Shown: positions 1-11,958 of the stretch, one piece after another | Layout of the letters: every line of letters begins with the position of its first letter | Numbering within the stretch: the stretch's first letter is position 1 | Assembly: GCA_963921825.1 (NCBI GenBank) | Contig: OY997592.1 | Location: 33,536,252 to 33,600,251 of the forward strand | Direction of reading: 5' to 3' | Length of the DNA: 64,000 nucleotides | Source: Erodium maritimum | Taxonomy: Eukaryota; Streptophyta; Magnoliopsida; Geraniales; Geraniaceae | Made by a program: the position numbers and the translations under genes | Notes under the pieces: generated by a model | What the model saw: only the letters and a program-made list of their open reading frames with translations | Database searches by the model: none | Told to the model about the DNA's origin: nothing

Positions 1-887
1 TCACGGATCCTCGCAATCTCTCTAAGACCTCGCTCCACTACCGTCGTCATGCTTACCAACTCCGAACACACCCGAATCCTCGATGTGAGGACTCGATCCA
101 ACATCAGGGCTCTTGAGCCCTCTCTCGAACCTCCTGTATCAGCTCGATCCTCTAACTTCGCAGGCGCGACAGCCCTAGTTAACACCACCCCACCACCAAC
201 CGGCGTGTCCCGACGCAGGGGTGGACTCAACGGCTCCAAACTCAGCCCCAACCTCTTAGCACAACTCGACGAACAAACGAGTGTGATATCCCGGCATCCA
301 ATGAAACTGACGCCCAAATCGGAAAACGAACACCCACTCCATTAGTCACCCCGGTAAGGTCTAGTGCAACCCTCACACGGTCCTCTAGGCATTTACTTGT
401 AACTTTCCGCAACCAAACCAGTGTTCGCTACTTGTCCCTTGCGGGAAAAGTAGTAAAGGGGATGAGCGTTATGCTCACCTCCACGGACACCCGTTCGATT
501 ATGGCATACTAGTAACGCACTAAAGACTTACCGATCTAACCAGGGCAAACCACTACCTCAAAACCGGATGCCAAACGTCACACTGCTCACGCCAACAACA
601 CCTCAAGTACTCGCTTACGTAAGATAAACCTCGACACGGGAAACACTTCCTCTATTCAGTAATCACTATTGTTCACAACCTCAATCACCCAAATACCCGA
701 TCACGTAGGGAAACCTCAAGACGGGGATCACGCTCTCAACTGAGCACACACCATTGCTCACACTATTAATACTTCAATTAAAATAATACGTAAGCGAATC
801 CTCAAATAAGCCGCACAAACGCACACTAAGCCACGCAACGACAAACCTAACCGTACAACGAAACAACAACAAAACAATTGAGACTGG

Positions 888-1500
888 CTTACTGGACCAG
901 GCCGACAACTGACGCGGGCCGTACCACCTTCCGGGCCAGCATCCAAGTCGTGTCGTGCCACCTACCGGGCCAGCACGCCAAATGGGCCGTGCCAGCTACC
1001 GGGCCGGCACGCCACATGGGTCGTGCCCCATTCCGGGCCAAAATAGAGACTCCAACCACGTTTTCTATCGGGCCGGTCCAAGACCCGTCCCGTAGCGGTG
1101 ATGATTTCGCACCCAACACACCGTCACGTCGATCCTAGGACACTCGCATCCTATCCTTCTCCTAGCGACCCGCACGCTTGTGCGTCGCAGACATTTGACC
1201 ACCAAACCAACGACACACTTATAACAATTCAAGACTAAAACACAACTCACCTAAAGTCAACCACAAGCCAACGCGGCCAAACAAAACCGAAAACCCACCC
1301 ACCGGGCCAACCAAAATCAAAGCGCTCCCATCGGACCAGCCAAAATCAAAACATACCCACCGGACCAAACAACCCACACACACACGCCCACGGGGCCAAC
1401 CAAGTCGTAACACGCCCACCGGGCCAACCAACTTAAACAAGCACGCCCACATGGCCAAACAAAACTTCACAACACGCCCACCGGGCCAATCAATTTAAAA
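888..1500. repeat. GC-rich degenerate repeats in gypsy A leader
   Basis: Two blocks of short imperfect repeats. At 888-1090 a CGGGCC/GGCCC-rich unit recurs. At about 1255-1500 a unit of about 30 bp built around CCACCGGGCCAACCAA recurs about eight times with variation. The same two blocks occur at 46240-46420 and 46590-46790 in the complete gypsy element. They give open frames on both strands by composition only, and I do not treat these as genes. Confidence 0.6.
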
Positions 1501-1817
1501 ACTTCATCTTTTTCATTACAAAACCCCATTTCTTAACATCATGTAGTTACAACCCGGTCCAGGCGTCCCCGAACTACATTGTAGACCACAGGGGCGCCCC
1601 TGAGTCGAGTCGCGACAGTTTAAAAAACTTTTCACGCAGCAACACACAAACAGTAAGCCAGTAACCCCGTACTGCACATACACACAAACACAAGCAGGAC
1701 TCACAACACAACAGGTCTACACACGGTTCCCGACCTACGTACCCAACGTACGACGGGACTCTACCGAATCGACTCTCCCCACCTAATTGACGTACAGTCC
1801 GAGGTGTGAAACCTCGA

Positions 1818-1829
1818 GCTCTGATACCA
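1818..1829 (-). other. Primer-binding site of gypsy A (initiator tRNA-Met)
   Basis: On the - strand this reads TGGTATCAGAGC, the standard complement of the 3' end of plant initiator tRNA-Met. It lies 3 nt inside the LTR that starts at 1833. Confidence 0.85.
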
Positions 1830-3934
1830 AGCTGTCACACCCCAATTTCAGTAAACCGAACTCGGGACACGAACATTTAAAATAATAAACACTTTGAAAC
1901 CTTTTCCATTTAAACATTTTAAAATACCAGTTTCGTTCAACAAAATAATATTTACAACTCAAAATCAGTCCCAACAAGTGGGCAAAAACATGGTATACGT
2001 CGCTAGACTCGAATAAACCCAGAATCCTTGATGTTCCACGACTTGGTTCTTAAAGTTTGATCAACACGTTCGAAATAGGGAGGGGAACTTTCAGTACGAC
2101 AAGTTTTTAGGAACGAGACGGTTTGTTACCACACTTTCGTCTCCTACATAAAGTAACCACAAAACGATACAACCAAGTCTAATACTCAAGTGTCAACACA
2201 CACAACTCCAAAGATAAACAGTACATAGGTACTCTAAGCGATCTCAAGATCGGTATCAAGTCCCTCAGCTCGGGGCCCGTCAATCGTGTACACTCGACCC
2301 CGCCGCATCGGAGGTCCTCTTCTCGGTGGGGGTGGCAGAAGTTGCTGCTGTGACAACACGTTCTCTTATCGGCTCTCGTAGGCCGACCTGTGGAACGGTG
2401 TGTAGATCCATCACTCAACGGGCAGTCTCGTCCTAGATGTTCCAACTGGTTGCTCGAGGGCAAACTGTGCCACCAGTATCGTGCTTCTCCCTCAGCTGGG
2501 AGGTCGCGAAAAATATTCTCAAACGACTATCAGAATACTCTAAAAATATTAAGGTTGCGGGTAATCCGCTCCAACCATACTACGATTGTCTCGGGGTCTG
2601 AACCCCCGGAATAGATTGGTGTACTTAACCTACGAAAATCTATGAGTGCCTGGGCCGAGTAACTGTCCATCTGGACTGGCACCTCGGTAGTGAGACTGCG
2701 TCAGCAGTAGGCACAGACTCTTGTGCCGGTGTTGCAGTCTCTTGCTGAGCGCTGAGCGTTGCTAGGACTTCGCGAACCACCTCATCAATAGGGGTCGCCT
2801 GAGTCGGCTCTGCGACTGGAAGAGCTCTAAGTGGTGACCCCACCGGTCTATCCTCAAAACTCGGGTGCTCTGTGGAAGCAGCACCCTGGGCGCTCGCTGC
2901 CCCTACCAGACCAACAACTGATGTCTGGCTCTTCCCCACAACCGGGCAGCTCCTGGTACCTCTCGGGATGTAAACACGTGACATCTCGTGTACTCACTGC
3001 ATTTATAACATATAAGTTCATATCTCAGTTGAACACAATCGGTTCGATTCAGCGTATCATGACGTTCTCATGCGTCTCATAAGGATCCCACTTGGATTGA
3101 TAGTAAGTAGTATAATCATACGTAGTATAGTCATATATAATATTTATATAGACAAAGAATCCCGCACCTTGTGCGTCTCACAACATCAAGCGGTAATGCA
3201 CTCAAGCAAGCAGTTCAATCACCCAAGTAGTGCAATCAAGCAAGTAGTGTAATTAAGCAAGTAGTTTAGTCAACTCCCACAGGAGGTATAACTTTTAACA
3301 ATTGCACACTCAACATACCGGACCGGTGTCTACCTCGGTCGGATATCTTCCCCTCACGTGGGGTTCAAATCATAACACCTCAGTTCCACATATCATATCC
3401 TTAGTTCCTTTCTCATGAGTCTCAACTCTTTCCATAATCTCAACCCTTTACTTTTCTCTTATAACATTCATGTCGATCTCGCGTCGTTACAACCCGATTC
3501 AGGCGTCCCCGAATCTCGTTGTAACCACTTGACATCCAATCATCAGGTTCGACTACAGTGGCGCCCCTGAGTCAACTCGTGATAGTGCAAACATTTCAGT
3601 TCTACAGAAATTTCGGCATGACCTATTCATCTTTTCCACTAACCATCCGCTTAAGCGAGACGTCTTAACTATCCAAGTCAGGTGAAAAGCCATTAAACAA
3701 GGCATACAATCATCACGAAGTGCACATCACTGTAATATACCGCAGTATCGTTCGGGTTCTACCCTTTATTTAATTAAACTCCCTTTTTGGGTCAGCTTTC
3801 AATTTTAATTCTCAAATAACGGTTATCACTTACACAAATAAACAATTTCACAACTACCACTTCATCACTCCAGAACACGCAGCATTAGAATAATACAATA
3901 AAGTACGGTGCCGGAACATCATCGGCTCAGTCTT

Positions 3935-4230
3935 CCCGTATCACAGTGCATGGGGGTGAAACCAGTCCCGTATCACGAAGCATAGGGGTGGAACCTGTCC
4001 GTCCGGGACACGAAGCATCGGGAAGGACAATAATATCACGAAGTATCGGGTGGAACGAGTCTTTCCGGATCACGGAGCATCGGATAAGACAATAATATCA
4101 CGTAGCATCGGGATGGAACCAGTCTTTCCGGACCATGGAGCATCGGATAAGACGGTAACGTACCATACCGGAATATCTCTCGGTTTAGGTTTCCCGAATC
4201 ACGAAGTATCGGGATAGACACAATATACAC
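3935..4230. repeat. Degenerate ~63-bp tandem repeat in gypsy B leader
   Basis: Units share TCACGAAGCATCGGG-like and TTTCCGGA-like words and the spacer ATAATATCACG. About four imperfect copies are visible. A short open frame on the - strand here is a product of the repeat. Confidence 0.6.
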
Positions 4231-4677
4231 ATAACAGACCGGCATATCCGCTCGGTAAGTAAACAACAAGGGTACTCAATTCTCGACAGGGCACAACACA
4301 CAACTCATCCTAGCAACCAAGCTCACTGGTCTAACTTACCAACCAAGGTGGTGACACAATTTACAAATGGTTTACTCAACATCCAATTCATAACGACTCG
4401 ATCATTACTCGTTAATCCAATCCCGATCTCAACCGTTCGGCTTCACCGATCACTATAACTCACAACCAATAGGGCAAGGATGTCAATCAAGTAATGAAAC
4501 CATCGTATATATATGAAAGAGTCAAACTTAAATAAACATTGAAACAATCAAGACTTGGGTCGTTCCAACTCTACGCCTCCAATTGCGTCACCGAGTCCAC
4601 GACTTTGACCACCTAACTCTACCCACCTAATTGACGTGCGGTCCGAGGTTTTGAAAACAATTTCAAAATGAAACCAG

Positions 4678-4689
4678 GCTCTGATACCA
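4678..4689 (-). other. Primer-binding site of gypsy B (initiator tRNA-Met)
   Basis: The - strand reads TGGTATCAGAGC, three bases from the LTR edge at 4693. It fixes element B as a - strand element whose 5' LTR lies to the right. Confidence 0.85.
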
Positions 4690-5449
4690 AATTATCACGC
4701 CCCAAATCCGGTTTTGACCGGACTCGAGACATGACTAAAGATTTACAGTAAATCAAGAAGAATAAAAGCAAATAAAGTTCCAAATATGATAAAGCCTTCA
4801 AAATGTAAAGAGTCATAGCTCAGACAGGAAAGTACAAAATCCAACATAAAAAGGGTACACGTCTCTAAAACTAGCTAAACCCTCAACATCTCCCAAGCTC
4901 CGAGAGTCCGGCTAAAACTGCTCCCGCTCAACACCTGAAACACCAAAAAGACAGGAGGGGTGAGCTTACGCTCAGTAGGGAAAATCCATAACCAAGGCGA
5001 CCTTTCAGTTTAATAAAAAGGAGTTCACAAGTTTATTCAAATCTTAATAAGACGAGAAACCAACAAGTGATGAATTACGGAGACAAACCGAGTGTTTAAC
5101 ACTTTCAAGAGTCAACAATAATCATAGGAAAATAAGGGAATCAAAGTATTTCTTTAAAGAGATGTTAGAAAACAGGCGTCCAATTAATGCCGTGGCACAT
5201 GAAGTCACCACCCTCCGATCCACACTACTCGTTGGGTCATGTCGGATTTTCCCTCGGTCCAGAGGAGACGCATAACATCATAAAGACGTATAACGTCGAG
5301 AACATCGGTAACAACCCCTGAGGGCGCTTACCGTCGGGATTCTCGGAAACGTCTCCAAAGGGCCATATGTCATAGGGAACCAAGGTATTGCTCCCGCAGG
5401 ACGCATACACTTGGGTGAATCAACCAATAACCATCCCCCGAAGAGTAAA

Positions 5450-5556
5450 CCATCCAATGACCAATGCCCCACAGGGTCCAATAACCAATGCCCCGCAGGG
5501 TCCAATAATTAATGCCTCGTAGGGTCCAGTAATCAATGCCCCGCAGGGTCCAATCC
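5450..5556. repeat. 24-bp minisatellite in gypsy B LTR
   Basis: About four units of 24 bp, of the form TCCAATAACCAATGCCCCGC plus AGGG. The short open frames on the - strand (repeating WTLRGI-like words) come from the repeat. Confidence 0.8.
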
Positions 5557-5561
5557 ACCGG

Positions 5562-5740
5562 CTATGATACTACCCCACACCGGCACTTCCTTCGGTGTAG
5601 GTACCATACCAGATACCGACTATGATACTACCCCACACCGGTACTTCCTTCGGTGTAGGTACCATGCCGGATACCAAGTCATCGGCTTAGGTACTACCCT
5701 ACACCAGCATTCCCTTTGGTGTGGGTACCTTACAGGCACT
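5562..5740. repeat. 58-bp repeat in gypsy B LTR
   Basis: Two close copies start at 5562 and 5620 (58-bp period, sharing CTATGATACTACCCCACACC), followed by a third degenerate copy with TACCCTACACCAGCATTCCC. Confidence 0.75.
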
Positions 5741-5970
5741 ACCCCGCCCGCAGCGTGGGTGCCATACCGATATAGAAATCAACTTAAAGACTCACAAGTG
5801 GGTAACACACTCACACAATCAAGGAGCAACCAACGCTTAACGAATCACAATTCCATAACAACACACTACAAGAATCAAAGTAGTCTTACACTTACCAATT
5901 ACTTACCAATGCACTCCATCGGTCTATCACTCACCCGATCATGTCCCATTTAGCACAAACAATTACACTC

Positions 5971-5988
5971 AACATTCATACAATCATT
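5971..5988. repeat. LINE target-site duplication, left copy
   Basis: The 18-bp word aacattcatacaatcatt occurs here and again at 11941-11958, flanking the LINE. It is the expected outcome of target-primed reverse transcription. Confidence 0.93.
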
Positions 5989-6028
5989 GCTGAGTAGCGG
6001 TTGGGTTGCTACAGGGAAGAAATCAGCC

Positions 6029-7819
6029 ATGGCAGACTCTGAAGTTCTTCGGTCGGGATCGATACCGGATTCAGAGCCAGTTCCAAATCCGGTTAAAGTT
6101 TTTGTTTCCAATCTCCCTTACGAGACATCAGCCGATTGGATGTCTTCGTACTTTGGAAGCGTGGTGCCGATCATCAAAGCTCAGGCCGTTAAACGTCCAA
6201 ATCTAAGGGGGAAGTACTTCGGTTTTCTATTTGTTCATTCTTTGCGTGATGCTGAAAAATTGATCTTGAGCCAAAATGGATGCAAAGTCAAGAGATTTAT
6301 CCTGCTGGTAGCCTTGGATTGGTCGGAGAAAAGTTCCAAGGTTATACCGAAGAAGAAAGTAATTTGGAAAGCTAAAGATGATTTAGCTGCACAATTTAAC
6401 AATGATTCAGTAGGTGTGACCGAGACTCATCTAGATATGTGTGATGTTGATAAAGTGCGGCTACTTGAAGCTGGGATCATTGGGATCCTGAGGAAAGGAT
6501 TCACGTTGGATGAGGTTTTATCGGAGATGGAATCGAACGGTGCGAAAGGGATGGAGACTCGAAGGATCACAGGCAATATTTTCGTTGTCACTTGTTCAGA
6601 TTTAATTTTCTATTCTATGCTTAGAGAAACAAAATGGAAGTGGATTACTACTTGGTTTCATATTGTCAGTTTAAAAGGTTTGTTGGCTATCAAATGTGGT
6701 TTGTGGGGGTGGATTAAACTTGCAGGCTTGCCCTTTTTTGCAAACCAGGAAGCAGCGGTGCAGCGTGCGTGTCACGACATCGGCGAGTCGGTTTTTCATC
6801 ATTGTGCGATCCCCGTTACTAAATTTATTGGTGATGTTTGGGCATTGGTTTGTTGCTTCAAACCAGTTGATGTCGACAGAGTGATTGATATTCAATTTGG
6901 TGGGGGGAGTTTCAAAGTTTCTGTGTGCTCTGTTTCGGATGAGGACGTGACCAGCCTGCTGGAGTTTTATGACCGTGTTCCTTTTTCAGATGCGTCTCCG
7001 GCTGCTTCTCCGGCGTCGGACGTTATTGGTTCTACTTTTGCGAGTAATCCCTTATTTGTCGCTACAGATCGGGTTGTTACTGCGACTCAAAATTCAAACT
7101 TGGATGCGAAGGATCAGTTTGTTGACGGGTTAAATGATATCGACACTTTTGGTGCGGACAAGTTTGTCCCCGTTTCAGATCCTGCAACAGACATAGTATT
7201 GGTTTCAAATTCAAACACTGACCACTCTGTTATTCCAATCGTAAAAATGCCGTAGGAAGAGGAATTGAATCCCGTTTCGTTAAATTCTGTCGCAGTCGTC
7301 CATTCAGCGTCTGCTGCAATCGTGCACCCTGCTTCGACGGTGCCTCCTACAACAAATTTAATTGCTTCAGTCGTGTTTGAATCACAGGTTAATGGCTGCT
7401 CAGATGATGCTGTAGCACCGACTCAGTCTACGACTGGTATCATAGTCCCCATTGCTTCTAAGGAGACACCTGTTGCCAACCGTACTGTCATTCTCACCAT
7501 TCAGACGCGATCTCAGACTCGTTCTTTGGATCATGAACGTGCAAGAGCGGCAGCCCCGTCTTATTTTCAGGTCCTTGTGAAACCAAATGTTAAACCTGCT
7601 GCGAAACCAGCTGAGAAATACAATTATGTGAAGCATCGAAGTTCGAAAGCTATAAAGAAAAACAAAGATGTTATTGAACAATTAGAGAATTTGGACATTG
7701 AGGTTCCACATAAACGTTTATTTGACGACCCTCTGCTTACTTCGGAGGGGGAGGAGTGGGTAGAGTATTCAAGTGACAACGGCAGCTCGGATCAAGGAGC
7801 TGTAGTAATTCGGCATTGA
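6029..7819 (+). pseudogene. LINE ORF1, RRM-domain RNA-binding protein (one internal stop)
   Basis: ORF1 of the LINE encodes the presumed RNA-binding chaperone that coats LINE RNA. I start it at the ATG at 6029 (MADSEVLRSG), because the open frame upstream has no ATG. Residues ~24-100 form an RNA recognition motif with RNP2-like VFVSNL and RNP1-like RGKYFGFLFV. The middle (6660-6900) resembles the tryptophan-rich region found after the first domain in plant L1 ORF1 proteins, with GWIKLAGLPFF. The C-terminal third is serine/valine-rich, then basic, and ends acidic. No CCHC zinc knuckle is visible. A TAG at 7253-7255 interrupts the frame. The frame continues unchanged to TGA at 7817-7819, giving about 596 codons in all. 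ORF2 starts 3 bp later. Confidence 0.88.
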
Positions 7820-7822
7820 CTC

Positions 7823-10800
7823 ATGCGAGTCCTCTCATGGAATGTGAAAGGACCGAATTCCTCTCAGAAGAAGCGATGTCTAAGAGATGTTATTATCAAA
7901 TCGAAACCGTTATTTATCATGTTACAGGAGGTGAAGGTTGATTCGATAGACTATGATTTTTTACGTTCGATTGGTTTGCATGCAGGGTGGAGTTATCATC
8001 TAATTCCTGCGATTGGAACTGCTGGTGGCGTCTTGAGTTTATGGCAGGATTCTTCTTTTTCTGTTACTAATGTGGAAGTTTATAATAATTCTCTTTGTTG
8101 GTCAGGCATCTTCCGGCCCCGCAGTGTGCAGATGTCTTTTTGTAATGTCTATGCTCCCAGGTCTGTTGCGCTGAGGCGTTCACTCTGGGAAAGTCTGACC
8201 CTTATTGCTCCTCGTCTGTCTGATTCGACCTTGTGGGCCGGCGACTTTAACACTGTTATCTCACCCGCTGAACATCGCAACACTACTTTTAGCAGAGCGG
8301 ATAGTCGGTATTTTCAATCTTTCATTTCAGATTTGGGTTTGATTGATATGCCTTTAACAGGGTCGTCATTTACGTGGTATTGTGGCTCTAAAGCTTCCCG
8401 CATTGATCGTTGTATGCTCACTGATGATTTTTTGAGTAATTTTGGCCCTCTGGTTCAAACTAGTTATCCCAGGTCACTGTTAGATCATTGTCCTTTACTG
8501 GTTTTTGATGAGGAAGTGAATTGGGGTCCTCGGCCTTTGAAGTTTTTGAATGCTTGGGTTGAGCATATTGATTTTTTGCCTACGGTGCGCAGGTTATGGG
8601 AATCGAATTCATCGAGTACCTCTGCTAGTTATTCCCTGTGGAGCAAGTTGAAGGCTTTGCGCCATAATTTACAAATCTGGAACACTAAGGTGTTCGATAA
8701 TGCAGAAGAGAAGGTTCGTTTGCTGGTTAATGAGATTAACTTGATTGATTTGGCGCAGGAATCAAGGGAGCTAGTGGATTCGGAAATTTCTCATCGAAAT
8801 TGGTTAAGAGCTCTTCTTATTCTCCAACAGAAGATCGTGGTCAAAATTTGGAGGCAAAAATCCAGGTTGTATTGGTTTCGTCTTGGTGATAGGTGCACCC
8901 GGTACTTCCATAAATTTGCGAATTTTCGAGCATTGCGCAATAGGCTTTCCGTTCTACGATCTAGTCGGGGCATAATTTCTGATCCGGCAGACATTAAGGA
9001 GGAAGCAGCATCTCATTTCGAGAAGAGATTTCGTAGGGAGATGGGTCCTCGGGTGCATATCCCTATTTTGCCCTTCAAAACGCTTTCCACTACTCAGAGG
9101 TTAGATCTTGAGAAACCTTTTTCCTTAGCTGAAATTGAAGTTGTATTGATGCGTGTGGGGTGGAGAAGTCTCCCGGGACGGATGGATATACAATTAAGTT
9201 CTTTAAAGTTGCTTGGGAGGTTGTTAAATTGGACGTTCTAAGGTTTTTTCAGGAGTTCTATGATTCCAGTTTGTTGGGAAAAGGGCATTAATTCTACCTT
9301 TATCACCTAAATTCCGAAACATGCGCATGCTGATTGTTTGAATGATTTTAGGCCGATTAGTTTGATTTCTAGCCCTTACAAAATTCTGGCAAAGGTCTTT
9401 GCCAATCGTCTTAAAGGTGTTATTTGTGATTTGATTAGTGATAATCAGAGTGGTTTCATTGCTGGTAGACAACTAGTTGATGGGATTCTAATTGCTTATG
9501 AGGTTATTCATTTTATTAATCGGGCTAAGGTTGAATCGGTCTTATTAAAGCTTGATTTCGAGAAAGCTTATGACATGGTGTGTTGGGATTATTTAGATGA
9601 GGTGTTTATTCAAATGAATTTTGGTGATCGGTGGAGGAGATGGATGAGAAGTTGTTTTCATGCTTATTTATCTATTTTGGTCAATGGCGTACCGAGTAGG
9701 GATTTTGCTATGTTTAGTGGGATTCGTCAGGGGTGTCCTATGTCCCCTTTCCTGTTTCTTATTGCAGCAGAGAGTCTTCATTTGTTTTTTGAAGCAGGAA
9801 AGTCGGCTGGCCTGTTTCAGGGTATTGGTATTCGCCATTTTGGTTTTTCTATTTCCCATTTGCAATTTGCTGACGATACTTTGCTCTTTTTACGAGGTTC
9901 TTTGGATGATTTGTCTAATGTTAAGTGCATTTTGCTGGAGTTCCAATCGACCTCGGGCCTCAAGGTGAACTTTAATAAGTCACAAGCTGTTTTATTGAAT
10001 GTGGAATCCTTTACAGCTAGTGATGTGGAGTTGGCCTTAGAATTTGGGGTGACTGAGCTGCCGATGACTTATTTGGGTTTCTCTCTCGGGGCTTCACCGA
10101 AGAGACTTTCTACATGGGATCCGGTTTTGAGCAAGTTTAAGTCAACTTTGGCTTTATGGCATGCTAAATATCTTACTATGGCAGGACGTATTACACTAAT
10201 CCAATCTACCCTTTCTGGTTTGCCTTTATTTTACATGTCCTTATTGCAGGCACCTAAAGGTGTCATCAAGGCGCTGGAGGCTATGCAAAAGAAATTTTTA
10301 TGGCGCAATGGAGGGGATGGACGGGTCATGAATAAAGTCAAGCGGTCCATTGTGTGTACCCCGAAAAAAATGGGGGGCCTTGGTTTGAGAAGGCTTAAGG
10401 AAATGAATTTAGCGCTCCTAGCTAAATGGTGGTGGCGATTTGCCACATCTCCTAATTCCATGTGGAAAGAGTTGATTTGTATTCGAATGAGGTGGTCCAG
10501 TGAGGATTGGGATCTTTGTAGGCTCGATAAGGGAGGGAGTTGCTTTTTATTTAAGCATATACTTAACCTGGCTGCTGACCCAATTTTTTGCAGTTTGTTT
10601 GGCAATCAAAGAGTCAGGTGGAACTTGGGGAAGGGAGACCGAGTGTCCGTCTGGGAAGATGTGTGGGTAGGGGACGCTTCTCTACGGGAGAGATTTCCTG
10701 CAGCTTTTTCGTTGGCTGTGAACAGGCAAGGGAAGGTGGCTGATTTTTGGAATGGTTCGGGGTGGTCGGTGGAATTGAGGTGGATCGGTTGAGATTGGGA

Positions 10801-11404
10801 TAGAGCCGAGATCGAGGCGTTTGAGGAGACTATTTCCCATCACACAGTTTTTCCAGAATTGGATGACTGTTTGTTTTGGAAGAAGAACATGTTGGGCTTT
10901 TCTGTTTCTGTTGCGTATTCTATTCTCATGGGTGAGGAGAATTACTCCCCTCAACCTTGGGCTTCTGTGTTATGGGTTAAGGGCATCCCGCCTAAACATT
11001 GTGTTTTGGTCTGGTTGGCGGCGCAGCAAGCACTTCCTACGGCGGTTTTCTTGGAAGCTAGGGGTCTTCCTTTGACTATTAGTCAGATGTTTTGCTCCCT
11101 TTGCAAAACAGGTATGGAGACCTTTGATCATTTATTGTTACATTGCTCGGTTTCTTAGTGGATTTGGAGCCTTGTGCATATATGGTGGGGAGTGGTGTGG
11201 GTCATGCCTAGGACTTTTGGGGCGACTTTATGTTCTTGGAAAAGTCTTGGTTCGAATCATTGGTGGAAGTCGTGGATTAGAGTTTGCTATATCTTTATTT
11301 GGCATATTTGGCTTCTTCGCAATGGTTTAGTTTTTAATGATGTGATGGAATGCAGTGCTGTAGTGTTTGGGAAGATTCAGAACCACTCTTTTTGTGTGCT
11401 ATGA
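7823..11404 (+). pseudogene. LINE ORF2, endonuclease-reverse transcriptase (decayed)
   Basis: ORF2 of the LINE. The N-terminal ~230 residues form an AP-like endonuclease: WNVKG, LQEVK, AGDFNTV, SRIDRCM and SLLDHCPL motifs appear in the usual order. Reverse transcriptase follows, with NDFRPISLI, SGFIAGRQLVDGILIAYEVI, LLKLDFEKAYD, GIRQGCPMSP and the catalytic FADDT near 9870. A zinc-binding RVT domain with a CSLC...H...HC pattern lies at 10960-11150. The reading frame is lost near 9150 and regained near 9280 (two compensating indels). In-frame stops lie at 9308, 10790 and 11156. The final TGA at 11402 would give about 1193 codons, normal for plant L1. The copy cannot make a full protein. Confidence 0.9.
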
Positions 11405-11940
11405 CAAGCAGGGTCTTTGAGAGCTTCAGTGTCATTCTTGGATTGACAGCGTCGCCCTGGGTGGTGCATCCGGCCTAGGAAGCGGGGGAGGCGGATGTTT
11501 GATAGATTTTGATTGTGTTCTGTTGTGGACGAGTTGGGTCCGATGAGTGTCTGTTCAGGAGTCAGTCCAGGTTATGCCTGATCCCATCAGAGTTCGGTGA
11601 GTACTATCCGGGGAGACTTTGGGGCCGATCTGCTAGGATAGCGGAGGGGCATGAATTACTTAGTCCCCTTGGGACCAGAGGATTCACCCTGTCTACCCTG
11701 AGGTACTGTTCATCGGTTCGGAGGGGACGCCTATTTTCTGGTCTTCTGAGTCACTGTTCATCGGCCTGTTTTTTTTTTGTGTTCAGGTTTATTTTTTCCT
11801 GTTTGTTTGGTTTGCTCTTTTCTCGGGGCTTATTCCCGCAGCTCCAGCTGAGAGCTCCACTGTTATGATTGTGTTCTAGATCGATCCTCCTTGGATCTTT
11901 CTTTTTATTAATAAAATTTTATGAGCTTATCCAAAAAAAA
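11405..11940 (+). other. LINE 3' UTR and poly(A) tail
   Basis: About 535 bp after ORF2, T- and G-rich, with no open frame matching a known domain. AATAAAA at about 11910 resembles a polyadenylation signal and is followed by a run of 10 A at 11933-11942 that merges with the target duplication. Confidence 0.85.
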
Positions 11941-11958
11941 AACATTCATACAATCATT
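11941..11958. repeat. LINE target-site duplication, right copy
   Basis: Second copy of aacattcatacaatcatt. The gypsy B LTR resumes directly after it. Confidence 0.93.

Larger units (their letters stand above)
1..2027 (-). mobile_element. Gypsy fragment A (Tekay-like): leader, primer site and a scrap of 5' LTR
   Basis: This stretch matches the leader of the complete gypsy element at 45400-47135 at roughly 90% by eye over long runs, in the same (-) orientation. It then crosses a primer-binding site and enters the first ~195 bp of an LTR that begins TGTCACACCCC on the + strand at 1833. Similarity to the LTR at 47136 fades near 2027. The element runs off the left edge of the window, so its coding part is not visible. 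No gag is recognisable between its primer site and position 1, the same layout as in the complete copy. It is a broken fossil, older than the copy at 39117-50166. The boundary at 2027 is approximate. Confidence 0.75.
2028..4692 (-). mobile_element. Gypsy B: gag-like remnant and long 5' leader
   Basis: Interior part of a second (-) gypsy element. The - strand of about 2530-2984 translates to a proline/alanine-rich N-terminal stretch followed by residues resembling the start of the Ty3/gypsy gag core (an FRRL...G.SDPE...WLERI pattern). The leader at 2985-4677 is non-coding. It contains a degenerate repeat array at about 3935-4230 and a block at 3487-3590 also found in the leaders of A and of the complete gypsy element. 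It ends at a primer site next to the LTR at 4693. Gag is decayed, with several breaks. The junction with A near 2028 is approximate. Confidence 0.65.
5989..11940 (+). mobile_element. L1-type LINE with RRM-bearing ORF1 (BNR-like), nearly full length
   Basis: A 5952-bp non-LTR retrotransposon on the + strand. It has a short 5' leader of 40 bp, ORF1, a 3-bp gap, ORF2, a 3' UTR and a poly(A) tail of about 10 A, flanked by an 18-bp target duplication. It sits inside the LTR of gypsy B and is therefore younger than B. ORF1 with an RNA recognition motif places it near the plant L1 subclade described from beet as BNR. Both ORFs read in the same frame (frame 2), and each carries a few disabling changes. 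The 5' UTR is very short, so a small 5' truncation is possible although ORF1 is complete at its start. Confidence 0.95.

Noticed and set aside
878-1138. Overlapping open frames on both strands in GC-rich DNA
   Set aside because: CGGGCC-rich repeats in the gypsy A leader suppress stop codons. There is no domain, and no conserved frame with the copy at 46223-46487.
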